The notes beneath the pieces are model-generated. The model had not been told where the DNA came from and made no database searches. It was given only the letters and a program-made list of their open reading frames with translations. The translations under genes and the position numbers were made by a program. A stretch of DNA of 35,848 nt, from positions 1-35,848 of the forward strand of contig CAJAOR010000114.1 of the NCBI GenBank assembly GCA_903942355.1. The letters run 5' to 3'. This DNA is from an uncultured Chlorobiaceae bacterium. Lineage in GTDB: Bacteria; Bacteroidota; Chlorobiia; Chlorobiales; Chlorobiaceae. This document shows positions 10,004-19,437 of the stretch, one piece after another. The first letter of the stretch is position 1. Each line of letters opens with the position of its first letter.

Positions 10004-11220
10004 GATTGTGCTGCTGCCTTGTTAAGTAAATCTACCATCTGGAGGTTGTTAACGTGCTGGTTGTAGTTCGCCCTTACTTTATTTCGTCCGGCTTTTCCAA
10101 ATTGCTGTCGCAACTCTGGATGATTGAGCATGGTCAGTATTTGGCTTGCAAGGTCTTCGGCATCTCCAGGCCTTGCAAGCAGACCGTCCTGGCCGTGCTC
10201 AATCAGCTCCGGTATACCGGTGATTCTTGTGGATATGACGGGGATCTCTTTAGCCATTGCTTCCATCAGCACCACAGGAACACCCTCAGCAAAACTAGCA
10301 AGCACAAAGAGATCAGCCTTGTCATAATGCTGACGCACCTTATCCTGACCAAGTACTCCGGTAAAGGTGACCATCTCCTTGAGGTTGTTCATAGCGACGA
10401 ACTTTTCAAGGGATGGCCGATCCGGTCCGTCACCGATCATGGTGAGATGAAACAATATTCCCTCTTTTTTAAGCAGCGAGCAGGCCTCAAGGAGGATGTG
10501 CTGTCCTTTAGCAGGTACCAGTCTTCCGACACAGATGATGCTGGGTACCTGGTTGCAAGGGTCAGGCCTCACGACATACAGGTCAGGATCTACACCGCAA
10601 CGCACAATGTGTTGACGGTTCCAATTTTCTGAATCACTGATACGCATGATTTGGCTTCTGCAGTAGTGGCTTATGCAGCGGACAAAACTTGCTTTTTGGA
10701 TCTTTTCGGCAAGCAATGCTGAATCGACGACATAAAAAATATCAGGTCCATGGATGGAAGTACTGTAGCTCACGCCACCATAGGTTTTCATCAGCATCGC
10801 AACTATTGCAGTGGGATTTCCGAAGTGCTCATGTATATGGGTGATCCCGTTGCGGTGCATCCACTCTAAAAGAATTCCGGCCTCAACAAAATAGGCAATC
10901 GCCTTCACAGGACTTTTTGGTCCTTTGAAGAGCAGTTTTGATGCTTCAAAAGCCATTCGAAAGTAACCGGCAGGGTTTTTGAAGAGAGAGTGGAGATGTG
11001 CTTTTGCGATCAACGGTGGCGGTGTGGCGAGTACCATCAGAGTTTGAGTGGCCTCATCTTGTTCTGCCGCGGTCATGAACTGAAGGTTCGATGGTTTACG
11101 GATAGATGCCGTATGGACCGTCATCCCGGCCTTCCTCAACGACTCAATTTCCCTGTATATAAACGTATGCGAGACTGCCGGGTACTCACTACAGAGATAT
11201 GCTATGGGTTGTTTGATCAT
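10000..11220 (-). CDS. Glycosyltransferase family 4
   Basis: IAYLCSEYPAVSHTFIYREIESL...IICVGRLVPAKGQHILLEAC...LFVLASFAEGVPVVLMEAMAKEIPVISTRITGIPELI. Confidence 0.94.
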   Translation of the reverse strand: MIKQPIAYLCSEYPAVSHTFIYREIESLRKAGMTVHTASIRKPSNLQFMTAAEQDEATQTLMVLATPPPLIAKAHLHSLFKNPAGYFRMAFEASKLLFKGPKSPVKAIAYFVEAGILLEWMHRNGITHIHEHFGNPTAIVAMLMKTYGGVSYSTSIHGPDIFYVVDSALLAEKIQKASFVRCISHYCRSQIMRISDSENWNRQHIVRCGVDPDLYVVRPDPCNQVPSIICVGRLVPAKGQHILLEACSLLKKEGILFHLTMIGDGPDRPSLEKFVAMNNLKEMVTFTGVLGQDKVRQHYDKADLFVLASFAEGVPVVLMEAMAKEIPVISTRITGIPELIEHGQDGLLARPGDAEDLASQILTMLNHPELRQQFGKAGRNKVRANYNQHVNNLQMVDLLNKAAAQS

Positions 11221-12275
11221 ATTTCAGAGACAGAGAGTCCGGTTGTGAGAGTGTTCCGTTTGTTTTTTAATGGGTTATTGGTGATGAGACCCACATAAAA
11301 ACGGATTAACCCAAAGAGTTGAGGGATTACGACAAGAGAGCAGTGCCAGGCATAGGTCCTGGCCTCTTTCTTATTCAGATTGTTTTCACGCATAAATTTC
11401 TTGACCTTAAAGAGGCGGGGATTGAGGAGTAAGGCGGTACCGGGAACTACTGTCAGAAGCGCAAGCGCAATGGTGGCTGACGATTGGTGGATCAAGAGTA
11501 TCAAGAGGGAAAAAATCAGGCAGAAAAAAAATCCCCCCCCCTTAATAACTATTTTCTGAAATTCATATTTCCAGAAATCACTGCCAGCCTCGGCTTCGCG
11601 TTTTCGAACGGCGGCAAAACCATACCCTGAACGGAATGCTCTGGCCATGTATTGACGAACTGTCTTCATGGCCAGGTCATGCTGTGTCATCAGAGCATCG
11701 AGCCGGATAATTTTCCAGCCTGCCCGTATAATCCGCCTGCTTAGTTCAGGATCTTCTCCACCGACCAGGAGTTCGTCATAGCCAGCCATTTTCTCCAAAA
11801 CTTTACGTCGCATAAGCACGTCACCGCCAAAACAACTGGACTCACCGACGGGTCCATTCCACTCTATGTTTCCTATCCAGTTATAGATGGTGTGTTCTGG
11901 ATGCATCTCTTTGCGAAATCCCATCACGGCACCGATTTCCTCTTCATCCATGGCCTTAACTGCAATTTTCAGCCAGTCAGGGTTTAGAATCGTATCAGAA
12001 TCAAGAAAATGTACTAATTCCGAAGAGCCTTGTTTCCAGCCCTGGTTTCTACCAAGACCAGGCGTAGGATACTCTGGATTGATGGCTATCACCGTAACGG
12101 ATTCATAACCCTTAGCAACCTCAATGCTCCTGTCTTTGGAACCACCGTCAACGTAATAGAGATGGATTTTTTCTTTTGGGTAATCTGATGCAAAGACAGA
12201 ATCAATGCACCTGCCAAGTGTTTTGCTGGAGTTAACGCCTATAAGGACGCAATCGATATCTGACAGATGCGACAT
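11217..12275 (-). CDS. Glycosyltransferase family 2 with C-terminal membrane segment
   Basis: DCVLIGVNSSKTLGRCIDSVFASDYPKEKIHLYYVDGGSKDRS...HFLDSDTILNPDW...GGEDPELSRRI. Confidence 0.9.
   Translation of the reverse strand: MSHLSDIDCVLIGVNSSKTLGRCIDSVFASDYPKEKIHLYYVDGGSKDRSIEVAKGYESVTVIAINPEYPTPGLGRNQGWKQGSSELVHFLDSDTILNPDWLKIAVKAMDEEEIGAVMGFRKEMHPEHTIYNWIGNIEWNGPVGESSCFGGDVLMRRKVLEKMAGYDELLVGGEDPELSRRIIRAGWKIIRLDALMTQHDLAMKTVRQYMARAFRSGYGFAAVRKREAEAGSDFWKYEFQKIVIKGGGFFFCLIFSLLILLIHQSSATIALALLTVVPGTALLLNPRLFKVKKFMRENNLNKKEARTYAWHCSLVVIPQLFGLIRFYVGLITNNPLKNKRNTLTTGLSVSEI
11524..11541 (-). repeat. Homopolymer tracts G9-A-T8 (coding strand) inside the GT2 coding sequence
   Basis: + strand aaaaaaaa t ccccccccc; coding strand AAGGGGGGGGGATTTTTTTTC encodes KGGGFFF. 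Confidence 0.95.
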
Positions 12276-12319
12276 TCTTAATTTTTCTTAGAATTTGCTA
12301 ATCCAACTCATCATTTATT

Positions 12320-12335
12320 TGCAAATTGAATGCCA
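12320..12335 (-). promoter_or_regulatory. Candidate sigma-54 (-24/-12) promoter upstream of the GT operon
   Basis: Minus strand TGGCAT-TCAAT-TTGCA versus consensus TGGCAC-N5-TTGCW; 45 nt upstream of the ATG at 12275. Confidence 0.6.
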
Positions 12336-12473
12336 AAGGCAAGAGAAGATATAAGTTATTTATTTATAGTCGATTGAGTGCGTATGAAGGAAATAGGGTC
12401 TCTTTGTGCATAGCATCTAGAGAGGCTTTTTGGAGGCAGGGCTCTCTAATTGATAGAGTCAGGGAGAGGGGTA

Positions 12474-13691
12474 TTATTCAGTGAGGTTGAGGGTTATAAC
12501 AATATTTCCCTGTTTGTTGATAAATCCACAGGTGTTTTTATTGCCTTCGTTGATCATTACTTTTGCGAGACCTTCAGAAAAACCTTGTGCTGCGCTAAAT
12601 TGGGGCTTGATGACCATTGCGCCGTATCTATCGATATAACCATAGAGATTTCCTACCTTAACAAAGGCCATACCCTCTGAAAAAGGAGATGCCTCAACAA
12701 ATTGAGGTTTGATCACCATTCTGCCTTTTTTGTCGATAAACCCATATTGCCCGTCCGTTTTGACTGCAGCCACTCCTTCTGAAAAAGCACTCATGTCATC
12801 AAAGGCCAGGTTAAAGACATTTTGACCTCGACTATTGATAAACATAGAGTTCTTTCCAGTTTTTGCTGCCGCAAATCCCTCTGAAAAAATACCTATAGCA
12901 TCAAAAATCGGGTTGATAACCAGTCTGCCTTGCCTGCCTATTACTCCCCATTTGCCAGTCAGATTATCTCCAAACCTCACAGCAGCAAGACCATCAGCGA
13001 ACCTGTTGACCGCATCAAACTGAAAGCCAATGACCATTTTTCCCTCGGTGTCAATAAACCCGAACTTGCCGGTACGTTCATCACCCATTCTAACCGCAGC
13101 AAGTCCATCAGAAAAGTCCTGCACAACATCAAATTGTGGGAGAACGATCAATCTTCCTTTTCGGTCAACAAATCCGAACTTGCCGGCACTAAATTCCCCA
13201 ATATCGACTCGGGTCATATTTTTTTTAAAACCAGGTGTTGCGCCAAACTGCTGATTGACAAGAAGTCTGCTATGGTTGTCAACATAAAAGTGATTTTCTC
13301 GAGTGTCGCCTATTACTATAGCGGCCCGACCGTTGGAAAAGTCATGTGCAGCAAAAAATTGCGGCACAAAGGCCATGTTCCCCTCTTTATCAATAAATCC
13401 ATAGCGTCCGCTGATTTTAACGACAGCAACTCCTTCTGAAAAGTCGTGCGCCTCATCGAATTGCGGAGTGATTACAATCTTACCTCGTTTGTCAATAAAT
13501 CCATAGTGGTTGCCTATCCTTACGGCAGCAAGACTATCAGAAAAGAGATGCGCACGAGTAAACTGCGAATTGAACCCGTCACCTATCATAGGTTCTGCTG
13601 AGCCAATGGCAGGAGCCTCAATAAGCAAGAAAAAAAATAAACCTATAAGGACGTTCAAGATTGTGCGTTTGTGACTAAATTGAGGATTCAT
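12474..13691 (-). CDS. Exported WG-repeat protein (about 10 repeat units)
   Basis: Repeating YGFIDKxGxxVIxPQFDxAxxFSEGLAAVxxG units; signal-peptide-like N-terminus from Met at 13691. Confidence 0.88.
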   Translation of the reverse strand: MNPQFSHKRTILNVLIGLFFFLLIEAPAIGSAEPMIGDGFNSQFTRAHLFSDSLAAVRIGNHYGFIDKRGKIVITPQFDEAHDFSEGVAVVKISGRYGFIDKEGNMAFVPQFFAAHDFSNGRAAIVIGDTRENHFYVDNHSRLLVNQQFGATPGFKKNMTRVDIGEFSAGKFGFVDRKGRLIVLPQFDVVQDFSDGLAAVRMGDERTGKFGFIDTEGKMVIGFQFDAVNRFADGLAAVRFGDNLTGKWGVIGRQGRLVINPIFDAIGIFSEGFAAAKTGKNSMFINSRGQNVFNLAFDDMSAFSEGVAAVKTDGQYGFIDKKGRMVIKPQFVEASPFSEGMAFVKVGNLYGYIDRYGAMVIKPQFSAAQGFSEGLAKVMINEGNKNTCGFINKQGNIVITLNLTE

Positions 13692-14046
13692 TGCCGTAAT
13701 GCAATTTAATACGAATGATTGCTGCAACAATAATTCCAATAGTGATTCCGATATTGTTGTAGAATGCGTCCAGATTCAGATTTTCGAATCCATCACCGGT
13801 AATTGTTCCGTGCAGTATTTCAAAAAGAAAGCCTATCGGTGCTATGGAAATGGTGACCATAAATGCTATGATCCTCTTCCTGAATAAGAGTATGGGCACA
13901 AAAGCGAGAATGGAATAGATGGATATATGAAAAAGTATGTTGAATACATTCCCGGCTGAACTCGCTGTGCTTCTTGAAAAACTCGCGGCCACAAGTCCAA
14001 TAAAGACTATAATCCAGATTATTATCAGTTTTGTGGAAAGTTGCAT
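13675..14046 (-). CDS. VanZ-like small membrane protein
   Basis: Four predicted TM segments with ...FLFEILHGTITGDGFENLNLDAFYNNIGITIGIIVAAI, VanZ-family-like (E..Q/H..R-D..D...N..G pattern). Confidence 0.6.
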   Translation of the reverse strand: MQLSTKLIIIWIIVFIGLVAASFSRSTASSAGNVFNILFHISIYSILAFVPILLFRKRIIAFMVTISIAPIGFLFEILHGTITGDGFENLNLDAFYNNIGITIGIIVAAIIRIKLHYGNESSI

Positions 14047-14068
14047 TTTTAGGCAAAGTTAATAGTTA

Positions 14069-15502
14069 TTAGCGAATAAATGTTGAGTTTCGAGAAGGTG
14101 AAGCTCCAATGAAACGAGTCCCTTGAGCAATTACTCTCTCTATCATATCTGAAATATTGTTATCTGAAGGAGCTAAAAAAGAGTCTGGGTTTTTTATGAA
14201 CAACCCGATCAAACCACCAATAATGACCATATAAATGGGATTGAACATCGCATTAAGAAGGTTGTCTATCTGCGTTATGGATGAAAAGACAGCCATAACA
14301 GCCGGCGCTCCATAGGTTTCGGTTTTCCATAATTCAGGCTTTAGACGGAAAAGAAAAATTAATACCGGCAACTGAATCATAATAAAAAATACGGACAACC
14401 CGTAAATGCCATTGACACCGTAGACTATAATCCAGCCTCCATCAGTTACTGCGATATCTTTTCCTTGATCATCAAAGACTCTTGAACGATTCCAACCTCC
14501 TAATCCAAAAAAAGAGCCTTCAAATGCCTTCTTGAGAAGTATGGTTTCATTGTCGAATCTGAATTGTAATGATGCAGCTCGCGATGGACTGAGTTTTTCG
14601 GAAATATAGTCAGTAAAATTTCTGCCATCCCATGAATAGCCGATTCTTGCAACCATGTAGAGATAGGGACAGAGCAGTAATATTACAACAAGAATAAAAT
14701 TCTTATATCTGCTTGAAATATAGAGCACGCCAAGACCAATGAGTAAATATGCAATTGCACCGGCAGACTGCATCATCATGGTCGTAAAGACAAGCATAAG
14801 GAGCAGGTAAAGAGAGGGTATCTTTAATATTTTTTGAGGGAGTGCTTTGCAGTAATAGAGCCAACTCCCAAGCAAAGAAGCCAACATCATCCACATGGAA
14901 GTCATAAGACCATGGTCCATGTAGACTGATGGCCTGTACCCACCGTTTTCGCGCAAACTCTGAGCAAAGCTTGTTTGGGAAAACCCGTAGGTCAGACGAT
15001 GCATCTGGGGGCTGATGATCATTTCAATCCAACAAAAGGGCACATAGATAATGCCACCGATAAAAATAGTTAAGGCCAGGGTTTTTAAGGCATCGGTATC
15101 AGTAAAATAGATTCTGCCAATATAGTAGGGGAGGCCATATTTTATGCCCGAGTACAAAATTGTCGAAAGACCGTCATAAACCCCTAAACCATTGAACACT
15201 GAAGAAAAAAACGAGGCGGAACACCACAGCACAATCAGTATATCGGCGATATGAAACTTGAAGTTTAAAAGTCGTGCTTTATCACAAAAATAGGCTCCGG
15301 CAAAAATGCCGAGACCGAGAACAGTTGATTTTGTGTTTTTAAGCAAAAAAATGTCATAATTAGCAACCGGCAGGAACATCCATCCACCCACATAGGCTAT
15401 GACGGGCACAAGGCGCGCATCAATCTTTTTGTAGAGAAAGATGACGATTGGCGTCCATGCCAAAAAAGCAAGCGGCACCAATATGTTTCCCGGGGCACTC
15501 AT
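14069..15502 (-). CDS. O-antigen ligase/polymerase-like (Wzy-type) membrane protein
   Basis: Polytopic membrane protein with a large periplasmic-loop-like region (LRFDNETILLKKAFEGSFFGLGGWNRSRVFDDQGKDIAVTDGGWIIVYGVNGIYGL) in EPS context. Confidence 0.72.
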   Translation of the reverse strand: MSAPGNILVPLAFLAWTPIVIFLYKKIDARLVPVIAYVGGWMFLPVANYDIFLLKNTKSTVLGLGIFAGAYFCDKARLLNFKFHIADILIVLWCSASFFSSVFNGLGVYDGLSTILYSGIKYGLPYYIGRIYFTDTDALKTLALTIFIGGIIYVPFCWIEMIISPQMHRLTYGFSQTSFAQSLRENGGYRPSVYMDHGLMTSMWMMLASLLGSWLYYCKALPQKILKIPSLYLLLMLVFTTMMMQSAGAIAYLLIGLGVLYISSRYKNFILVVILLLCPYLYMVARIGYSWDGRNFTDYISEKLSPSRAASLQFRFDNETILLKKAFEGSFFGLGGWNRSRVFDDQGKDIAVTDGGWIIVYGVNGIYGLSVFFIMIQLPVLIFLFRLKPELWKTETYGAPAVMAVFSSITQIDNLLNAMFNPIYMVIIGGLIGLFIKNPDSFLAPSDNNISDMIERVIAQGTRFIGASPSRNSTFIR

Positions 15503-16005
15503 TGTTGTTTATTATGAACTATAGCGGGTATACCAACGGCTGTAGATGCCTCGGGGACATCATTCAAGACAACAGCGTTAGCCCCAATGCGAGCGTGAGC
15601 TCCAATGTGAATATTTCCGATTATTTTGGCTCCCGCTCCGATATCAACATGACCATCAATAACGGGAAGTCCTGGCTTGAATCCCTTTCCGATGGTAACT
15701 TGCTGAAAGATAAGGCAGTTTGGGCCGATTTCAGCATCAGGATGAATAACGATACCGTTTGGATGAGGAATCATCAGACCGCCACCTATTTTGGAATTCA
15801 AAGGGATATCAGCACCGCTTACAGCACTCCAGAAGCGGTGCCGCAAAACAAGAAAAGGAGATATCATTTTTGAAAGAAAGTCATTATTTGCCTTCAGACG
15901 TTGGTAACTCCTGATTGTTAATAAAAGGTGTTTTCCTGGATCATATTTTCCCGGGATTATTTTTTCTCGCTTCCAGTCAGGCTGTGTAGATGAAATAATC
16001 ATCAT
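15499..16005 (-). CDS. Serine acetyltransferase-like LbH (hexapeptide) acyltransferase
   Basis: ADIPLNSKIGGGLMIPHPNGIVIHPDAEIGPNCLIFQQVTIGKG...IDGHVDIGAGAKIIGNIHIGAHARIGANAVVLNDVP. Confidence 0.9.
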   Translation of the reverse strand: MMIISSTQPDWKREKIIPGKYDPGKHLLLTIRSYQRLKANNDFLSKMISPFLVLRHRFWSAVSGADIPLNSKIGGGLMIPHPNGIVIHPDAEIGPNCLIFQQVTIGKGFKPGLPVIDGHVDIGAGAKIIGNIHIGAHARIGANAVVLNDVPEASTAVGIPAIVHNKQQ

Positions 16006-16008
16006 TCT

Positions 16009-17148
16009 TTAACTCCAGATTTCAGGATATCTATTTTGGAGGAGTAACGCTCTTTGTTCAGCAACCCTTTCCCAAGTAAATTGTTGCGCTCTTAGCTTTG
16101 CGTTCTTACCAAGTTGACTTCTTTTTTCAGGGCTTTCCGAAAGCTCTGTTATTGCTGCAGCCCATGCATCAACATCCTTATCTGAAAGCACCAGGCCATT
16201 TATTTTGTCTTGTACGATTGCGCCGCCTCCCATTGCGCTAACAATTGGGGGTATTCCGTGAGCCATTGCTTCGTAGGTGACCATTGGACCACCTTCTTCA
16301 ATACTTGGAAAGACAAAAACGTCAGCCATGTTGTAAATTTCCCCAATATTATTGGTATAGGTAATAAGCCGTATATTTTTTTTATTCAGATTTTGAGCAA
16401 AAACAGTTGCAATATAATTATCAATATTGCCACAAAGAATTAAATCGCCGTCAATATCAGCACGACTCCAAGCCTCAAGAAGAAGAGGAATCCCTTTGCG
16501 CATACAGAGTTTTCCTACAAACAAAAATACTGGACGGGAGTTTTTTTTGCGAGGTTCATCTACCAGGGGGAAACGATCAGGTTCCCATCCATAGCTTGAA
16601 GAGAGTATTTTGGCTCCAGGAACATTATTTTCGAGCAATGAACTCTTAACCATCGGACTTGGGGAAAAAATTGCATCGGCAAGTGCAAGTTTTTTGTTTT
16701 CCTCAGCAATGTCTTCATCGGTTATTGTGATCACCGGTGTTATACCTAATATATTAGCAGCATCAGTTACTAATCTACGGGAAGTAGCGCGATGACAGTT
16801 TATCCGTTCAGTAATAATTTTAACGCCTTTATCACTAAAAAAAATAAAGACATCAAGTGATAATCCTGCCCAGAGGTAAACATGGGAAGAAAGAATTTCT
16901 TGTTTGCAAAATCGTTTTTCAGTAATACTTCTTATCTGATTAGTTGTATAAAATTTATAGAAAATTTTTTTATTCGAACCTTTTAACGCTGGTTTGATCC
17001 ATGTATAAGTTAAAGAGTCATCAGTTCCCGCAACAGAAAGAGTTGCTTTCTTCCCTTTTTTGTTCCAGTATCGACAAAGGGAAATCGGTACATGACTATT
17101 GCCAAGATTTGAGGCATGATAACCAAAAAGAACTGGTAATGGGCTCAT
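16009..17148 (-). CDS. Glycosyltransferase family 4
   Basis: FLFVGKLCMRKGIPLLLEAW...DVFVFPSIEEGGPMVTYEAMAHGIPPIVSAMGGGAIVQD. Confidence 0.92.
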   Translation of the reverse strand: MSPLPVLFGYHASNLGNSHVPISLCRYWNKKGKKATLSVAGTDDSLTYTWIKPALKGSNKKIFYKFYTTNQIRSITEKRFCKQEILSSHVYLWAGLSLDVFIFFSDKGVKIITERINCHRATSRRLVTDAANILGITPVITITDEDIAEENKKLALADAIFSPSPMVKSSLLENNVPGAKILSSSYGWEPDRFPLVDEPRKKNSRPVFLFVGKLCMRKGIPLLLEAWSRADIDGDLILCGNIDNYIATVFAQNLNKKNIRLITYTNNIGEIYNMADVFVFPSIEEGGPMVTYEAMAHGIPPIVSAMGGGAIVQDKINGLVLSDKDVDAWAAAITELSESPEKRSQLGKNAKLRAQQFTWERVAEQRALLLQNRYPEIWS

Positions 17149-17169
17149 AAAGAATTTGTGGTGATAAAT

Positions 17170-19428
17170 TTATTGCTGTTTCTTATTCAAAATTATATTA
17201 TTTAAAGTCTTAAGCAATTTATCAATGTTGTTGTTTTTTGATGTAGGATTCTTTATAAAATTAATAATTCTCTGAGGTAAGACTTTCTTTATAAATTCCG
17301 GAGGATTATCAAAAAGTTCTTCAATAGAAAGAGTCTGTCTTACACCGCCAAAGTTCAGAATAGGAGCAATTCCAGGAACTCCAAGACGAATAAGCAGTTC
17401 TGCAGAATGCCTCAAGTCTTTGAATTTAGAGCTATCACCAAGACAAACCAATGCGACTATATCACTGTAAATTGCAAGCTGTTCCGTAAGGTGGCTTTTT
17501 AATAATGACGGACTGTCGATACAGATAAAGTCATACTCTTTTTTGACTTCATCAAGCAGGGTTTTTATTAACTGCCGAGGTATAGGATTTGCCGTTATAT
17601 TGCCTGCATACATCATATCAATATTATCACCCGGGGTGGAAATAATGTAATCTTTCCATGACACGCCATTATAGAGATAATCGCATAGTCCTGGTAAATT
17701 AAGCTGAAAATCAGAGTCATTATCAACCACAGGAACCTCAATGTCACCATCTATCATGAGGACTTTTGGAGCAATTCTGGAAAGTGCTTTGGCGCAACTG
17801 AATGCAATTGCTGATGAGCCTACACCTTTTTCAATTCCAGTAAAGAGAATTGTTCTTGTATTATCGCGGTCTTTTTCGCGACAGAACTTTATGGCTAGAC
17901 TGCCTATCTGATGGGCCTTAAAATCATCCGGAGCAATACTCAGATGTTGCTCGTTATCTCTTTGTTTGTCAATATCTGAAATTGTCTGTGTAGGAGGATA
18001 ACCAAGAGCGTGCTCAACGTCAATCGGTCGACGGATGGTATCATCAAAATATTCATAGAGAAAAAACGCACCGCCGACTACGGCGAACGCGCCGAAAAAG
18101 AACATCGTCAAGAGGTTTTTTGTATTTGATTTAAGAGGAGCGCTTGGTGTTCTCGCCAGAGATTCTATGGATATACGTAACGGGGCCTTGTTTTCAATCT
18201 CTATCTCCGTTATTCGAGTATCAAGCATATCGAGAACACCACGCTTATGTTTTACAAACTCAGAGAGACTTTCTCCTTTATGAATCCCTATTGAGACGCG
18301 TTTTGACTCTTTTAAGTTTTTATCGAGTTCATCCTGAATTTGCAACTCAGTTTTTTTAGTTTTTTCTAAATCAGTTTTTGCATGTACCAATTGTGTATTT
18401 ATATCAAGATTTCTCTTGCCATTCAGTACTGATTTTGCCGTAGTCCTAATCTCACTGTGCAACTTGGTTGCGTATTTTTTCATGGCATCCATGCGTTGTT
18501 CAACATAGATCCGGTCTGGATTCTTCGGCGTCAGTCCATCTGTTGTGCTTCTCATTTCCTGGAGTTGCTGATATGTCCAAGAATCTGTTGAATAAAGTGA
18601 TTGGTTATTCATCACCAACTCATCAATAAGAGGGTCTAATGAAAACGAAGATATTTCTTTGCCTTCAGTTTTTATTTTTTCATAATTTGTTTCTGCTTTT
18701 ATTCTTTCAAACATGGCATTGTCATATATGCCTAAAAGTGATATGCTGTTTTTGGCTGCAATGTTAAACTCTTCGGAATATGCTGCGGTCGAAATATCCT
18801 TAGTAAGACTGTCAAGATTTCGCTCATACATAGACATTTGATCTTCAATAGACTTTTTTTGACCGTAAAGATATTTTAGCTTATCTAAATCGATGGTATT
18901 GTTTTTTGTTCGATTGTCGTTAATGTAGACATTCATGAGCTTGTTCACTATTTCTGCAAGCCCCTGTGGTTTGCTTCCGGAAATTATGATCTCCAAGAGA
19001 TGTGTTCCTGGAAACGGCTTGACCGTAATGATATGATCAAGAATATCAGCGCAAACATCTGGCGATTTGATGCCGGGAAACATCGCGCTTCTTTCGCTGG
19101 AACTAAGTTGCTCGACAGTAAGCTTTAGAATATCAAATGATTTTATAGAGTGCGCTTGAGTGTTGGCGTAATCTTTATAATAGTTGACTATAGAGGACTC
19201 ATCAGATGTTGCAATTAATTTGGATATAACCGGGTCAAGCTTTAGAAACGCGTGGACTTCATAGTATGGGTTTTTTATCAAAAAAATTAACGGCGTTAGC
19301 ATTGCGAACAGAAACGAGCCTAAAAAAAGAATAAACAGTCCGTATCGCTTTAAAAAACCGATGATATCGAATGATTTAGAACGATTTCCATAAGGGAGTA
19401 CCTCTCTTACGGCATTTTCTTTAAGCAT
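17170..19428 (-). CDS. Wzc-like polysaccharide copolymerase with degenerate BY-kinase-type ATPase domain
   Basis: N-terminal Wzz-like TM/periplasmic coiled-coil region, second TM (TMFFFGAFAVVGGAFFLYEYFDDTIRRP), ATPase domain ILFTGIEKGVGSSAIAFSCAKAL...VLMIDGDIEVP. Confidence 0.88.
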   Translation of the reverse strand: MLKENAVREVLPYGNRSKSFDIIGFLKRYGLFILFLGSFLFAMLTPLIFLIKNPYYEVHAFLKLDPVISKLIATSDESSIVNYYKDYANTQAHSIKSFDILKLTVEQLSSSERSAMFPGIKSPDVCADILDHIITVKPFPGTHLLEIIISGSKPQGLAEIVNKLMNVYINDNRTKNNTIDLDKLKYLYGQKKSIEDQMSMYERNLDSLTKDISTAAYSEEFNIAAKNSISLLGIYDNAMFERIKAETNYEKIKTEGKEISSFSLDPLIDELVMNNQSLYSTDSWTYQQLQEMRSTTDGLTPKNPDRIYVEQRMDAMKKYATKLHSEIRTTAKSVLNGKRNLDINTQLVHAKTDLEKTKKTELQIQDELDKNLKESKRVSIGIHKGESLSEFVKHKRGVLDMLDTRITEIEIENKAPLRISIESLARTPSAPLKSNTKNLLTMFFFGAFAVVGGAFFLYEYFDDTIRRPIDVEHALGYPPTQTISDIDKQRDNEQHLSIAPDDFKAHQIGSLAIKFCREKDRDNTRTILFTGIEKGVGSSAIAFSCAKALSRIAPKVLMIDGDIEVPVVDNDSDFQLNLPGLCDYLYNGVSWKDYIISTPGDNIDMMYAGNITANPIPRQLIKTLLDEVKKEYDFICIDSPSLLKSHLTEQLAIYSDIVALVCLGDSSKFKDLRHSAELLIRLGVPGIAPILNFGGVRQTLSIEELFDNPPEFIKKVLPQRIINFIKNPTSKNNNIDKLLKTLNNIILNKKQQ

Positions 19429-19437
19429 ACGTGGAAA

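Noticed and set aside
12930-13439. 169-aa plus-strand ORF across the WG-repeat gene
   Set aside because: Periodic antisense reflection of the WG repeats; no independent support
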